From positions 62,001 to 126,000 of the forward strand of contig BLSF01000002.1 of the NCBI GenBank assembly GCA_012862575.1: a DNA stretch of 64,000 nucleotides, written 5' to 3'. Position 1 is the stretch's first letter. Every line of letters begins with the position of its first letter. This document shows positions 42,169 through 52,090 of the stretch, one piece after another. Position numbers and translations under genes: made by a program. This DNA comes from Parietichytrium sp. I65-24A. Its lineage: Eukaryota > Sar > Bigyra > Thraustochytrida > Thraustochytriidae. The notes beneath the pieces were generated by a model. That model was given only the letters and a program-made list of their open reading frames with translations, had not been told where the DNA came from and did no database searches.

Positions 42169-42366
42169 TTGGACACTGTCGCTGCGAGCCTGAACGTTGA
42201 TCGAGCACGTCAGGATTCGGCAAGAAAAGTGGGATTTTCTGGCCGGTCCTCGGCACTTCTCACTTCGTTGGACACTGCCGCAGCGAACTTGCACGTTAAT
42301 CGAGCAGGTCAGGATCCGGCAAAAAAAGCGAGATTTTGGCATTCGGCCTCGGCACTTCTCCTTTGG
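42169..42366 (+). repeat. Two-unit 99-base tandem repeat
   Basis: Units 42169-42267 and 42268-42366 both begin TTGGACACTG and stay clearly similar with scattered differences. The period is a multiple of three and the plus frame is open through both units (33 residues each, for example ALN/HV.R..QD.A.K..F), continuing to 42546. This could be an old tandem duplication of either coding or non-coding DNA. Confidence 0.75.
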
Positions 42367-42627
42367 TGCCAAATGTACGTTTCTCCGTACTCTCCAGGAC
42401 CAGAAGGGTGTGCAAGAAAAGATTTCAGAAAACAAATAGCGGGCAAAGAATCTCTGTTGATGGACCTTGAGATGCAGGATGAACTCGTCGTCACTAAAGA
42501 CGGCTTGAGTCCGGAATCAACTCGAGAAGGATTGATGACGCCTTGAAAATGAAGCCATCACAAGCACACTGTTGATTATTCAGGTTTATGTCAATCAAGT
42601 TCAAAGGTTAATTTATGTACATGGATC

Positions 42628-44332
42628 TCAGCTGTCCATAGGGGCGACGCCGATCAGATCAGACCACTGTAAATCAGTGGTCGTGGAGATGAGCTCCTCA
42701 AAATACTGGGCCACGGCATCGTACTGGGCGTCACCAATTCGGTTCACCCGCTCATATTCTCCATCGACAGAGTAGTCGTACAGCTCGACGCGACCCCTAA
42801 CCTTGGACGCATCAAACCTTGGCCGCGATGACTTTTTAAACGTCATATACTGTATGTACCGATGGTGCAAAGTACGGATAGAGTATCCCATGTATATTCG
42901 CTTTGGATTGGTGTTGTGCGCCCAATATTGAGACACCGCAGCGGCTCTAACGTGGGCCTGCTCCTCCCGCATCACTGGCAGGAGCGAGACCCCAGCTCGG
43001 TCTTGGCCCGGGGTGTCGCTGAGATTGCACATGTCAATGAGCGTTGGGAAGACGTCATTTTCTTGCGACAGTGCCTTCAGCATAGTTCCGCGTTTGACGG
43101 CGCTATTTGTTTTCGACGCCAGAAAATTTGACGGCGGAACGATGACGAAAGGAACTTGCAGCGACTTGTCAAAGTTGCTCTTCTTTGCCCACACATTGTG
43201 GTCACCGAGATGAAATCCATTGTCAGACCACAATACCACGATGGTGTTTTCCTGTACATCTGAGGAAAGTGTTTCCAGACTGTCTACGAGCCTGCCTATC
43301 TCGGAATCCATGTATGTGAGACTGGAATAATACGCCCTCCGCATTCCGGCATCGTTCAGTTTCTTTTTGTACTGCTTGAGTTCGTGGTTCTTTGTCTTTG
43401 AGTAAATGCTACTTTGCTCGTCGAAGAAGTCAGGCGACGTGATGTCACTAAATCCTTCAAGAAAGGCTTCGTCCGCAGTGTCGGCATATTGATTTTTAAC
43501 GCTCGTGGGGTAAATCCACGGCATGTGGGTAGAGATGTAGCCAACTGCCATGAAGAAAGGGTTCCCTCCTGCGGTGTCGTCGTATACCTTTGCAGCTTCT
43601 TGAAGCGTCTTTATCGCCAAGGTGGTGAGGCACGTGTCCTGAGCATAGATAATGTCTTCGTCTCTAAATTGGTGCGCCTGGAGGCGCTTGGCCTTGGTGC
43701 TTTTGGAGCTTGGGTAGCTGTAGGTTTTCGGCACATTGCAGTACGCCATCGCGTTTTTCTGCATCATCTCGACGTTCACGAGAATGTCCCACGAGCACTC
43801 TTTAGAGCTCCCTTGTGCGCAAAGGTCTTCGTTTTGAGAGGAGGTGAAGCTGTTGGGGTCGAAGACTTTTCCAAGGCTATAGGTCGTGTAGTTGTATGAG
43901 CGAAGAGTCTGCGGGAACGTGACAAGGCCTGCGTTGCGAGCACGGAAGGTGCTCTCAAAGTCCCAGACACGAAGCTCGTCGAGTCTTTTCCCAGTCATCA
44001 GAGCCAACCTGCTGGGAGCACATTCTCCTTTATTCAGGTACATGTTTGAAAATCCAACGCCCATTTTGTACAATTTGTCCATATTTGGAGTGATTGCCAC
44101 CCCATCTCCGAGAGCTCCAATTGATGTGCGTAGATCATCTGCAATGACGAAAAGGATGTTGTACTTTTCTGCGTTGCTGACATCTCTGTGCAGTCATGTG
44201 TTCAACAGAATATGGGTATTATTAGAAATGCGATTGTGTGCAACGTGTCTGGAGACTCGAGCCGCGCAGAACTTACAAAAGAGAACCTAAAATGAACACG
44301 AACGCGACTCTCAGCCATCTTCCCCCCAGCAT
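42628..44332 (-). CDS. Secreted iduronate-2-sulfatase-like sulfatase, copy 1
   Basis: Two exons: 44332-44277 (56 bases) and 44185-42628, with a 91-base intron (GTAAGT...CACAG) joining in phase 2 to give 537 residues. Exon 1 encodes only a signal peptide (MLGGRWLRVAFVFILGSL). The mature enzyme starts NAEKYNILFVIADDLR with the calcium-binding Asp pair (35-36). The C-x-P-S-R signature is ECAPSR with Cys74, the residue converted to formylglycine, followed by LALMTGKR. GKV, THMPW and WSDNGFHLGDHNVW supply further active-site residues. It is a type I sulfatase of the iduronate-2-sulfatase group; it would remove sulfate from a sulfated polysaccharide outside the cell or in the endomembrane system. 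It is the most divergent of the three and the only one on the minus strand. Confidence 0.9.
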
Positions 44333-47177
44333 TGTGTCGCTTTTGAGCAGGCAGATGCTTGGCTTGGACGTTCGCAGCGGATAGACAAGCGCTGCGAGCA
44401 GCCCCTCGGGTTCGTCTTCGGTGCTTGCTCAGAAATCGCGAAATCCTGTCTGCGAACCGCGCACGCAGCGTTTGCAGCTTCCTTTCAAGGTTTTGCAAGC
44501 GTGAAACAGCTTGTGAAACTGCATCCTCAGAACGCAGAGGTAGAGGAGCTACAAAGACTCTTCTGACGAAGTTTGAGGGAAATGAATGACGAAATGCCTA
44601 CACTTGAATATGCTGAGCAGAGATTACCACACGTCATAATTTGCGTGTGAGGCGCTCTTATCCAGAGTGTTCTCTTCTTCTGCAGTGGACGTTTATCCCT
44701 GTCTCGATATGTCTCAATGACAAAACAAATTGCACACCCCTGCATAACAACTTTAGAACCAAGTCATAGGATTGTGGAGTACGTGTAATTCGCACAAGTT
44801 CGTGCATCTGTATAAGTATCGATCAGTTCAGAGTGTTCAGAGGTCTTTACTGTGTTTTCGAGTTGACCCCTCTACAGCTTCTCTCGCTGAAGGCACAGCG
44901 TAGTTCGGCGAATGACAGACGCCAATGCTGAGTATTGCGTACTATTACACAGTGCACAGGAATTTCGTTGATCGGCCGTTGCACAGCCTCTGATGGCTCT
45001 CCGAGTTTGATTGCGGGTGGTCCGTAAAATTTGTTCAGTTCGCAAGGGGGTTTCATGTACAGAACTTACTAATCCTCCTCTTACCATGCACCGTCACTGA
45101 AGTGATAGGCATCGAAACAACAGCAATTTGTCTATATGAAGTTGTATTGCTTGTATTGACTCTTTTGGTCTCTCTTTTGTTTTTTAATATGCGAAGAGTG
45201 GTAGAGGGATAAAGAGGAAACTCCTGAGATACAAAAATAGAAAGTCGCCGTTTATTGTTCGATGAGCATGGGTGGTCAATTTGGAGCAGTTAAACTATTA
45301 TTTCACGGTTTTTCGTCTACAAAATATCCAATGCTCTCTAGCTCTTACGTGTGGCGTTGCGCACATGGTGTACGGGCCAGTGTCAGTCGTTGGTCTGCCA
45401 CGTACTCCCTCCCCTCTTATAACCTACCCCCATTACCCACGAGTTGTTAACTGAACGGTGCGTTTGCCTCCATCTGCTTTGTGGACGAGGGACGCGCGAA
45501 GGTACTTCCGGAAGCGTGGTAACTTTCACTGGTCAAGAGTGTCAACGTGCTAAATAAAACCCAACAGTGGCTCTTGACTCTCTTGACTCTTTTGAACGAG
45601 AGCTACAGAAAGGGGCTCTTGTGAGCGACGATCCTGTAACTATTTAATAACTTTGTTTCGATGGCCGTGAATAGGTGGTTCAGCTGGAAAACGCATGTCT
45701 TCGAAAGTTCAGAGTGGTGCGTGTGGTAAGCTTATTGAAAGTAAATGTAATACAAGAAACGAGTTTTTTAATCAATGGAAACTGTAAAAGTATCAATTGC
45801 TCCCGTGAAACTCCACTGATTGATTGATAAGTTCAAGAACAGTTAGACCATGTGGCCACACATTCTGCTACTACTGGCAGAGAATACAACACCTCATAAT
45901 CATGTCCAGAACTGAACCTCGTCTGAATGGTAGCTCCAAGAAAGGTCATTGACCACAGCGGCCATTGCTACATTTCTTTCTTTTGGGCGAGGACGGCAAA
46001 CCACTCTCGAGACGCGGAAATAGAGACTGAGCTGTTGTTGCAATGTGAAAAGTGTATGGCGAGATGCACTCTTCTAACTACTGTAGCTCTGTGACTACTA
46101 CCTCCTCTAATTACGTACGGCACTAGAAGATAGCCTAAGCGCTGCCGCGTCGTTGTGGGTGAATCGAATACAGAACAATTTCGAATCAATTTTATTCGCG
46201 AACAATATTTAGCTCTTTGGGTCTCCTTCATGAACGCCCATTCCGGCTAACAAAATGAGCGAAAGACGAAATGGTCCGGATTAAAAGACACTGTCTCAAG
46301 GCTTCTCGAGTATTGCCAGAACTCGGCTTTTCTACAAAAGTTCAGAGCGGTTTGGGCCAAACGAATCAAATTCATCGTGAACAAATAAACAAATGTTCAA
46401 CAATACCCAAAAAAATTCACATGCGGGGAACACATTTTCATGAAACTCGCATAGAATCTCTCAGCGCGGCCACGTACACCCTGTATCCCACTCCCACCAA
46501 AAAAACGCAGATATCGTGTGCCCCCAAAATAACCCCGATGGGAAATCCGCTATGCTGCGGCATAATTCGGTCTAGCGCGCATGAGTTCAGATCGCATGCA
46601 GGCTCCCAGCCTCTTTCCGAATTCTACACTCTACAATTTCGCCAGTCCTCCGCTGTAAGGATACGCGTTGTCGGACGCTTGTGCGCCTTATCGACTGGTA
46701 GAGCGCGCTACCTGCACGCGGTAGAATAGACCGTGACCGCGAAGAGTGATTGATGAAAGATGATGAAAGAGCCTCTGGGGAGATAGGTGGATGGATAGAT
46801 GCAGAGAGAGAGAGAGAGATTTAGAGAGAGCGAGAGAGGAGGGAGCGAGACCGCAAAGCTTGCTCACTCAGAAGCTAGACGTGGCACTCGAGTTCTCTGA
46901 GTATCTCTGAGTACTGGGTCTCTGGGTATAGAAATAGCGTGATTGGATGGTGATTTGCTTGAAGTTTGATAGCAAAGGTCACAGAATAGTGAAGAAGGGA
47001 CTGTGACAACTGTGACCTTGTAGGAGTAGGCGGCTGGAGAGGCACGTCACCGGCTCAGGTGGCTCAGGACTGGGACATTTCCCAAACTCTACCGCAAAAC
47101 ACAGAGGCGCTCTGCCAGGTCGGGGCTTCGGGGGGATACACAGGCTCGAAGGCTCGAAAAGAAGAAGAAGGCGGAAG
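44333..47177. other. 2.8-kb divergent spacer between sulfatases 1 and 2
   Basis: No convincing gene. The 152-codon plus frame at 46271-46729 lacks domains. A (GA)n tract lies at 46803-46819, and GA-rich sequence continues to about 46850, upstream of sulfatase 2. Confidence 0.45.
46803..46819. repeat. (GA)n tract upstream of sulfatase 2
   Basis: About eight GA units on the sense strand, 360 bases before the ATG at 47178. Same type as the tracts upstream of RPS13 and other genes. Confidence 0.8.
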
Positions 47178-48890
47178 ATGGTTGCGAAAAGCGGAGTGCT
47201 GGCGCTGTTGGCGGCTTGCCTGATCGGCGCCGGTGTGGCGGATGACTCGAGCCAGGAGGAAATCAAGTATAACGTGCTGATGATATTGGTGGACGACCTG
47301 AAGCCGGTGCTCGGGGCGTACGGCGACCAGGCGGCGCAGACGCCAAACATAGACAACTTGTTGAACCGAGGCATCCGGTTTGAGAATGCGCACACTCAAA
47401 AGTCGGAATGCGCGCCCTCGAGGATTTCGGTCATGACGGGCCACAGGAATGACTACTTGAAGATGTGGAACTTCAATGAAAACTTTCGCAACTTGCACCC
47501 TACAATGACAACGTTCCCGGGTTTCTTTCGTTCTCAAGGCTACTCTACTCAAGCCATCGGCAAGGTTTACGACAACCGTTATTTTGATGACGACAATACG
47601 GCGGACCTTTGCTCCAGCTCCAGCGATGTGTATTGCAGCTTTGATGAGGTTGTCATACCAAACATGTTTTATGACGACGACGATACAAGCTATTGCAACG
47701 GAAAACTTGCTTTACGCTGGCCCACAACTGACTCTTCTATTGACCAGACCAACGACAACAAATTTCAGGACACAATTTGGGCATTTGACGACAGTCTAAA
47801 GACGCAATACATTGAACAATGCATCTCGTGGCTGGGCCAGCAACGTTTAAAGACCCTGGCAGCAAGCGGAAATCCTTTCTTCTTGGCCGTGGGCTTTTTG
47901 AAACCGCACCTGCCTTGGGTCGCCCCGGAGTCAGCATTCGAAGCCTTTCGCCAGACCCCGGACAACTTATTCCAGCCCCCACCCGGCTTTGATACTCAGT
48001 CAGACACTGTAAGTGATGACTCGTTCTGGGATGACTCCACACTTTCCTATTCAGAGCTCCCAGCAAATGACGAATTGAACAACTACGGAAATTACGCTTC
48101 ATACTCGTTCGCAGATCGAGCCAGAGGATACTATGCTGCTACCCATGGCATGGACGAACAAGTTGGAGCTCTTATGAAGGTCTTCGATGAAGAAATCGAT
48201 GCCACAGTGCGAAACAATACAATCATCATTTTCTGGGGCGATCATGGTTACCACCTTGGAGATCACAACATGTGGTGCAAGAAAACTCTTCTCGAGCACG
48301 GAACTCGTGTTCCAATGGGTATTGTCCCCCCTGCTGCTTATGTCGCAGCAAACACGGAGCTCAGCCCCAAGTTAGGCAATGGACTCTATACGCTCGCTCC
48401 GGTGGACTCGGTTGATCTTTTCGCAACAGTTCTAGATTTCACCAACATGGAATTCTCAAGCACTCTCGCCGGTACCAGCCTCATCCCGCTCATGGAGAAC
48501 CCGGACTCGTACGTCCGCACGGCCTCTGTGTCGCAGTACGAGTCTTATCCTGACGGAGATTACATGGGATACAGCGTTCGCACAAAGTATCACCGTTTGC
48601 TGGTCTTCCTCCAGACGAACAACAACGGCGCCATCAAAAGCTTGAGCTACAAGGGAATCGAGCTGTTCCGCTACACGCAGCCTGGCAACTACGAGGTCAT
48701 GAGCCTTGCGTACGACGACGACTTTGAAGCAGTCAAGGAGGAAATGCTCGCTATTTTGGAAGACTCGCGCAACAGCGACAGCATTCCAGACAAGGATTGG
48801 ACTCACTTGTACGAGCTGGACGTTGCTCCGTTCGACTTGAACTGGGACTACAGCAACTATCCGCTGACCGACGTCACCAGCCAAGCATAA
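47178..48890 (+). CDS. Secreted iduronate-2-sulfatase-like sulfatase, copy 2
   Basis: An intronless 570-residue frame. The signal peptide is MVAKSGVLALLAACLIGAGVA. Then come KYNVLMILVDDLKP with the metal Asp pair (39-40), SECAPSR with the formylglycine Cys78, and ISVMTGHR. FLKPHLPWVAP and IIFWGDHGYHLGDHNMWCKK supply the His, Asp and Lys of the sulfate pocket. It is the iduronate-2-sulfatase type by SECAPSR plus the GDHGYHLGDH signature. The substrate is presumably an extracellular sulfated uronic acid or galactan rather than animal glycosaminoglycan. No membrane span or retention signal is seen, so secretion is expected. It is closest to copy 3, which follows on the same strand (shared SQGY, ALRWPT.DS.IDQ, VSQYESY and PVDSVD stretches). 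Confidence 0.93.
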   Translation: MVAKSGVLALLAACLIGAGVADDSSQEEIKYNVLMILVDDLKPVLGAYGDQAAQTPNIDNLLNRGIRFENAHTQKSECAPSRISVMTGHRNDYLKMWNFNENFRNLHPTMTTFPGFFRSQGYSTQAIGKVYDNRYFDDDNTADLCSSSSDVYCSFDEVVIPNMFYDDDDTSYCNGKLALRWPTTDSSIDQTNDNKFQDTIWAFDDSLKTQYIEQCISWLGQQRLKTLAASGNPFFLAVGFLKPHLPWVAPESAFEAFRQTPDNLFQPPPGFDTQSDTVSDDSFWDDSTLSYSELPANDELNNYGNYASYSFADRARGYYAATHGMDEQVGALMKVFDEEIDATVRNNTIIIFWGDHGYHLGDHNMWCKKTLLEHGTRVPMGIVPPAAYVAANTELSPKLGNGLYTLAPVDSVDLFATVLDFTNMEFSSTLAGTSLIPLMENPDSYVRTASVSQYESYPDGDYMGYSVRTKYHRLLVFLQTNNNGAIKSLSYKGIELFRYTQPGNYEVMSLAYDDDFEAVKEEMLAILEDSRNSDSIPDKDWTHLYELDVAPFDLNWDYSNYPLTDVTSQA

Positions 48891-49197
48891 TTAATTCAGC
48901 GATGCCTTGGTTGTCTTGCAATAGTATGTTTGTAGATTTTCCACCATTCCAGCCGCTTTAGAACCCAGTATATTATCTTTTTCTTCTGGACATAACAAAA
49001 CCTAATTTCTGAATTCTGATTCGTCTGTCCTGCTCTACGCTCTTAGTGCGATTATTTGGTAGTGTATTTGTAATACACATTGCTGAAACTCCTAAAGCGT
49101 ACCGCTACGGGCACGTATAGCGAACATGCAGGATGACGCCACATCGAATACATCGTCGAGCAATGTTAGCTGCAAAAGAAAGAGATAAGATAGCCAG

Positions 49198-49224
49198 TTG
49201 TGTTAGTTGTGTTAGTTGTGTTAG
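49198..49224. repeat. TTGTGTTAG 9-base repeat
   Basis: Three consecutive units of TTGTGTTAG. Confidence 0.8.
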
Positions 49225-49414
49225 ACTTTCTGGACTGACCGTGCGTACAGTGCGCTACATACCACTGAACTTCGCAGTTCACTGTCAATCAAGAACAGTT
49301 TGCTCTGTCAATCCAGTCAATCCAGCGATTCGTAAAGTCCACGATCATGATCTGCCATCCATGCAAGAAGATAAAGATCTTCTGGGCTCCAAAATAGGTT
49401 CGCATCCCAATCAT

Positions 49415-49463
49415 GATTGAGAATTGATTCAGGATTGAGAATTGATTCAGGATTGAGAAATTC
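49415..49463. repeat. 18-base tandem repeat, about 2.5 units
   Basis: Units read ATTGAGAATTGATTCAGG, twice complete and once partial. Confidence 0.8.
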
Positions 49464-49485
49464 AAGATTCCGCTTTTCACCTGAT

Positions 49486-49498
49486 ACTGACTGTGAGT
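49486..49498 (-). promoter_or_regulatory. ACTCACWGTCAGT dispersed motif
   Basis: The plus strand reads ACTGACTGTGAGT with T before and AC after, the longer near-palindromic form. It lies 524 bases upstream of the sulfatase 3 ATG. A one-mismatch copy in the other orientation lies at 49599-49611. Confidence 0.45.
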
Positions 49499-50021
49499 AC
49501 AGTGACCACCCAAGCGACTCGGGCTCATCTTCGGATGATGATTCGCGTGGCACTGCGTTCTTCGATTCACAAATATTCACAATTACCGCAGTACTCGTAC
49601 TCACTGTCAATCCTTCGGCACTGGAAGCCCTGAAGCAAGTTTGTACACAGTTCAGACGCATTCATCGCTTGGGCTTTTAACTCAAAAGGTGCATAGGCGA
49701 CAAGAATGGGACTGGTTGGAAACCATTGTGGTGGAAGGAGCCCTAGAGTTGTTTAGCCAGCAATCCTTGAGACTCCGACTCTAAACGTCAGCGCAATTAG
49801 CGTGCAAGTGACTGTACGTACTACACTAAGAACTCTGACATACTCTGACTGCACGAGTGCAACGCCATTCAACATTCAACGCCACAAAAGGAATTGTCGC
49901 GAAAGGGGAGAGTTGCAAAGCTGCAACACGCGCTTGCAGGTACCGCGAGGCAGCGGTCGTCCGGAGCGTAAGAAGTTGATGCCCCAGTCCTCGGCGGCAC
50001 GCGGAACGAAGCAAGAACGAA

Positions 50022-51761
50022 ATGGTGCGCAGCTGGGTGTCAGCGGCGTGCGGGCTGGCGGTGTGCGCAGTTACGGGTGTTGAGGCGAAAAAGTACAATG
50101 TACTCTACATCATCGTGGACGATCTCAAGCCAACGATTGGAGCGTATGGCGATGAGGTTGCGATCACGCCAAATATGGACAACCTCTTCTCTCGGGGAAT
50201 TAGGTTCGAGAATGCTCACTCACAAAAGTCGGAGTGTGCTCCATCCAGAATCTCCATGATCACCGGGCGCCGGAACGACGCTCTCCACATGTGGGGCTTC
50301 ACAGAGACATTCCGTTCCTTGCACAAAAGCATGTGGACAATGCCTGGTTTCTTGAGGTCGCAAGGCTATCGCACAGAAGCGATTGGCAAGGTGTTGGACA
50401 ACAGAAATTTTGACTCTCTTGTGGATACTTGCTCCGGTGATTCTGATGTGCACTGTTCATTTGACTATGCCAAAATCCCAAGAAACTTTTACGACGAGAG
50501 CGGCACGCTCTGTGATGGATTGTCCGCTTTGCGATGGCCCACTCGGGACAGCAAAATAGATCAGTCCAACAGCAACAAGGACCAAGCGCTGATCTGGGAA
50601 GTTGAGGACGACTACGTCAATCGCCACATCGATTATTGCATCGCCGAACACGCAATTGAGCGGCTCAAGGTACTTGCCGAGGGAGACCAGCCGTTTTTCC
50701 TAGGAGTTGGTTTCGCAAAACCTCACATGGCGTGGGTTGCACCAAGCGCTGATTACGACCATTTTCGTCAAATTCCAGATCACATGTTGGAGCCTCCCCC
50801 GGAATACACAACAGGGACGGACAACATTGCCAGTGACGATTTCTGGGGCGACCATAACGCCATGTCACGTGTGGACGACAGTCAAGAACTCTTGAGCTTC
50901 AAAGGGGCCGCAAACGTTTCTCCGGCAGATCGCTCCCGGGGCTATTACGCGTGCACAGAGTTTGTCGATCAACAGGTTGGCCGCCTCATGAACGTTCTGG
51001 ACAACGAGCTTCCCGAGTCCGTTCGAGATGACACCATTATTGTAAGTTTTCCCTCGTTTGATACTTTTGTTCAGAGCCAAGAAATACCTGCTCACACCAA
51101 AAGTACACTTTTACTACACTAGCTTTTCTGGGGCGATCACGGCTTCCATCTCGGTGACCACAACATTTGGGGCAAGAAGACAGTTCTCGAGCAAGCAACA
51201 CGTGTTCCAATGGCAGTAATTCCTCCCAAAAATTACGTTGCAAATAATCCGGATATCCAAGCAAATATCGCCACAGGAAATCTGCATTCCATGGTGCCAG
51301 TCGACTCGGTCGACATTTTCCCTACCGTGCTGGAGATCAACGGTATGGACTTTACTGACACTCTCTCCGGAACTAGCTTGGTTCCAGTTCTCCGGAATCC
51401 GGAACAGTCAGTACGGAAAGCCTCTGTATCACAGTATGAGAGTTACAGTGCTTCAAACCAAATGGGCTACAGCGTGAGGACTCAGTATTTTTGTTTGGTG
51501 GTATACTTTAGTCATCGTACTTCGACGAGTGCTAATAAAGCCATTCGAAGCATTAATCCTACTGCACTTCAGTTGTATCGGTACCTGCAGCCCGGAAACT
51601 TTGAAAATATTGATTATGCCGACGACCCGGACTTTCAAAGCGTCAAAGCGGAGCTATTGGCACTCACCCAGGATCCGAACGAGTCAAACCTGATTCCTAC
51701 CAATGATTGGTCACATCTTCTGTCCGGCGACACCACTACATTTGACCACAACATGTACTAG
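50022..51761 (+). CDS. Secreted iduronate-2-sulfatase-like sulfatase, copy 3
   Basis: Two exons, 50022-51041 and 51123-51761, around an 81-base phase-0 intron (GTAAGT...CTAG). They give 552 residues. The signal peptide is MVRSWVSAACGLAVCAVTG. Active-site elements are the Asp pair in IIVDDLKP (33-34), SECAPSR with the formylglycine Cys72, FAKPHMAWVAP, and LFWGDHGFHLGDHNIWGKK, which is split by the intron after DTII. The length and order equal copy 2, with which it shares the extended SRGIRFENAHxQKSECAPSRIS block. Copies 2 and 3 are tandem duplicates on the same strand. It should hydrolyse sulfate esters on a secreted or wall polysaccharide. Maturation needs a formylglycine-generating enzyme, not seen in this window. 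The intron is absent at this position in copies 1 and 2. Confidence 0.92.
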
Positions 51762-52090
51762 ATTGTGGAACGGAAAATGGAGAGATTCATTTTCTGGACA
51801 TGGGCAACTGACAGGCTCTTTCCCAAAAACTGAAAGTCCTGATTTCTCTACTTGGTTATTTTCGTTTTTACGGCTTTCAATCAAAACGCTTCCTTTTTCT
51901 CCTGTTCACGTTTACATTTATCAAACACATTTTGGGCAACTTCGTTTCTCATCGGCTCTTCTTCTTTGACAATACGCACACAGCTTGGACGAACGTAATA
52001 GCCCAGTCAAAGTGAAAAGCAGATTTGAGGAAACAAGAAAACTGCACATAGGTTTCATATTACAAAGCTTTCATTCATTCTTGTAGAGCA
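51762..52090. other. Convergent spacer, sulfatase 3 / DM10 protein
   Basis: Short AT-rich spacer with no gene; presumably two 3' UTRs. Confidence 0.4.

Larger units (their letters stand above)
40413..42627. other. 2.2-kb spacer upstream of b561 copy B
   Basis: No gene with recognisable domains. It contains an exact ACTCACWGTCAGT copy (40937) and an inserted-base variant 44 bases before it (about 40893). A two-unit 99-base tandem repeat lies at 42169-42366 inside a 125-codon plus frame. Confidence 0.4.
48891..50021. other. Spacer between sulfatases 2 and 3
   Basis: No gene. It holds one CTGAATTCTG word (49009-49018), a TTGTGTTAG 9-base repeat (49198-49224), an 18-base repeat (49415-49463), one exact ACTCACWGTCAGT copy (49486) and a one-mismatch copy (49599), all upstream of sulfatase 3. 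Confidence 0.5.

Noticed and set aside
46271-46729. 152-codon plus frame and a tRNA-like D-arm word (TGGTAGAGCGCG near 46697)
   Set aside because: No domain in the frame; no acceptor stem or T-arm can be completed around the word, so neither a gene nor a tRNA is supported.
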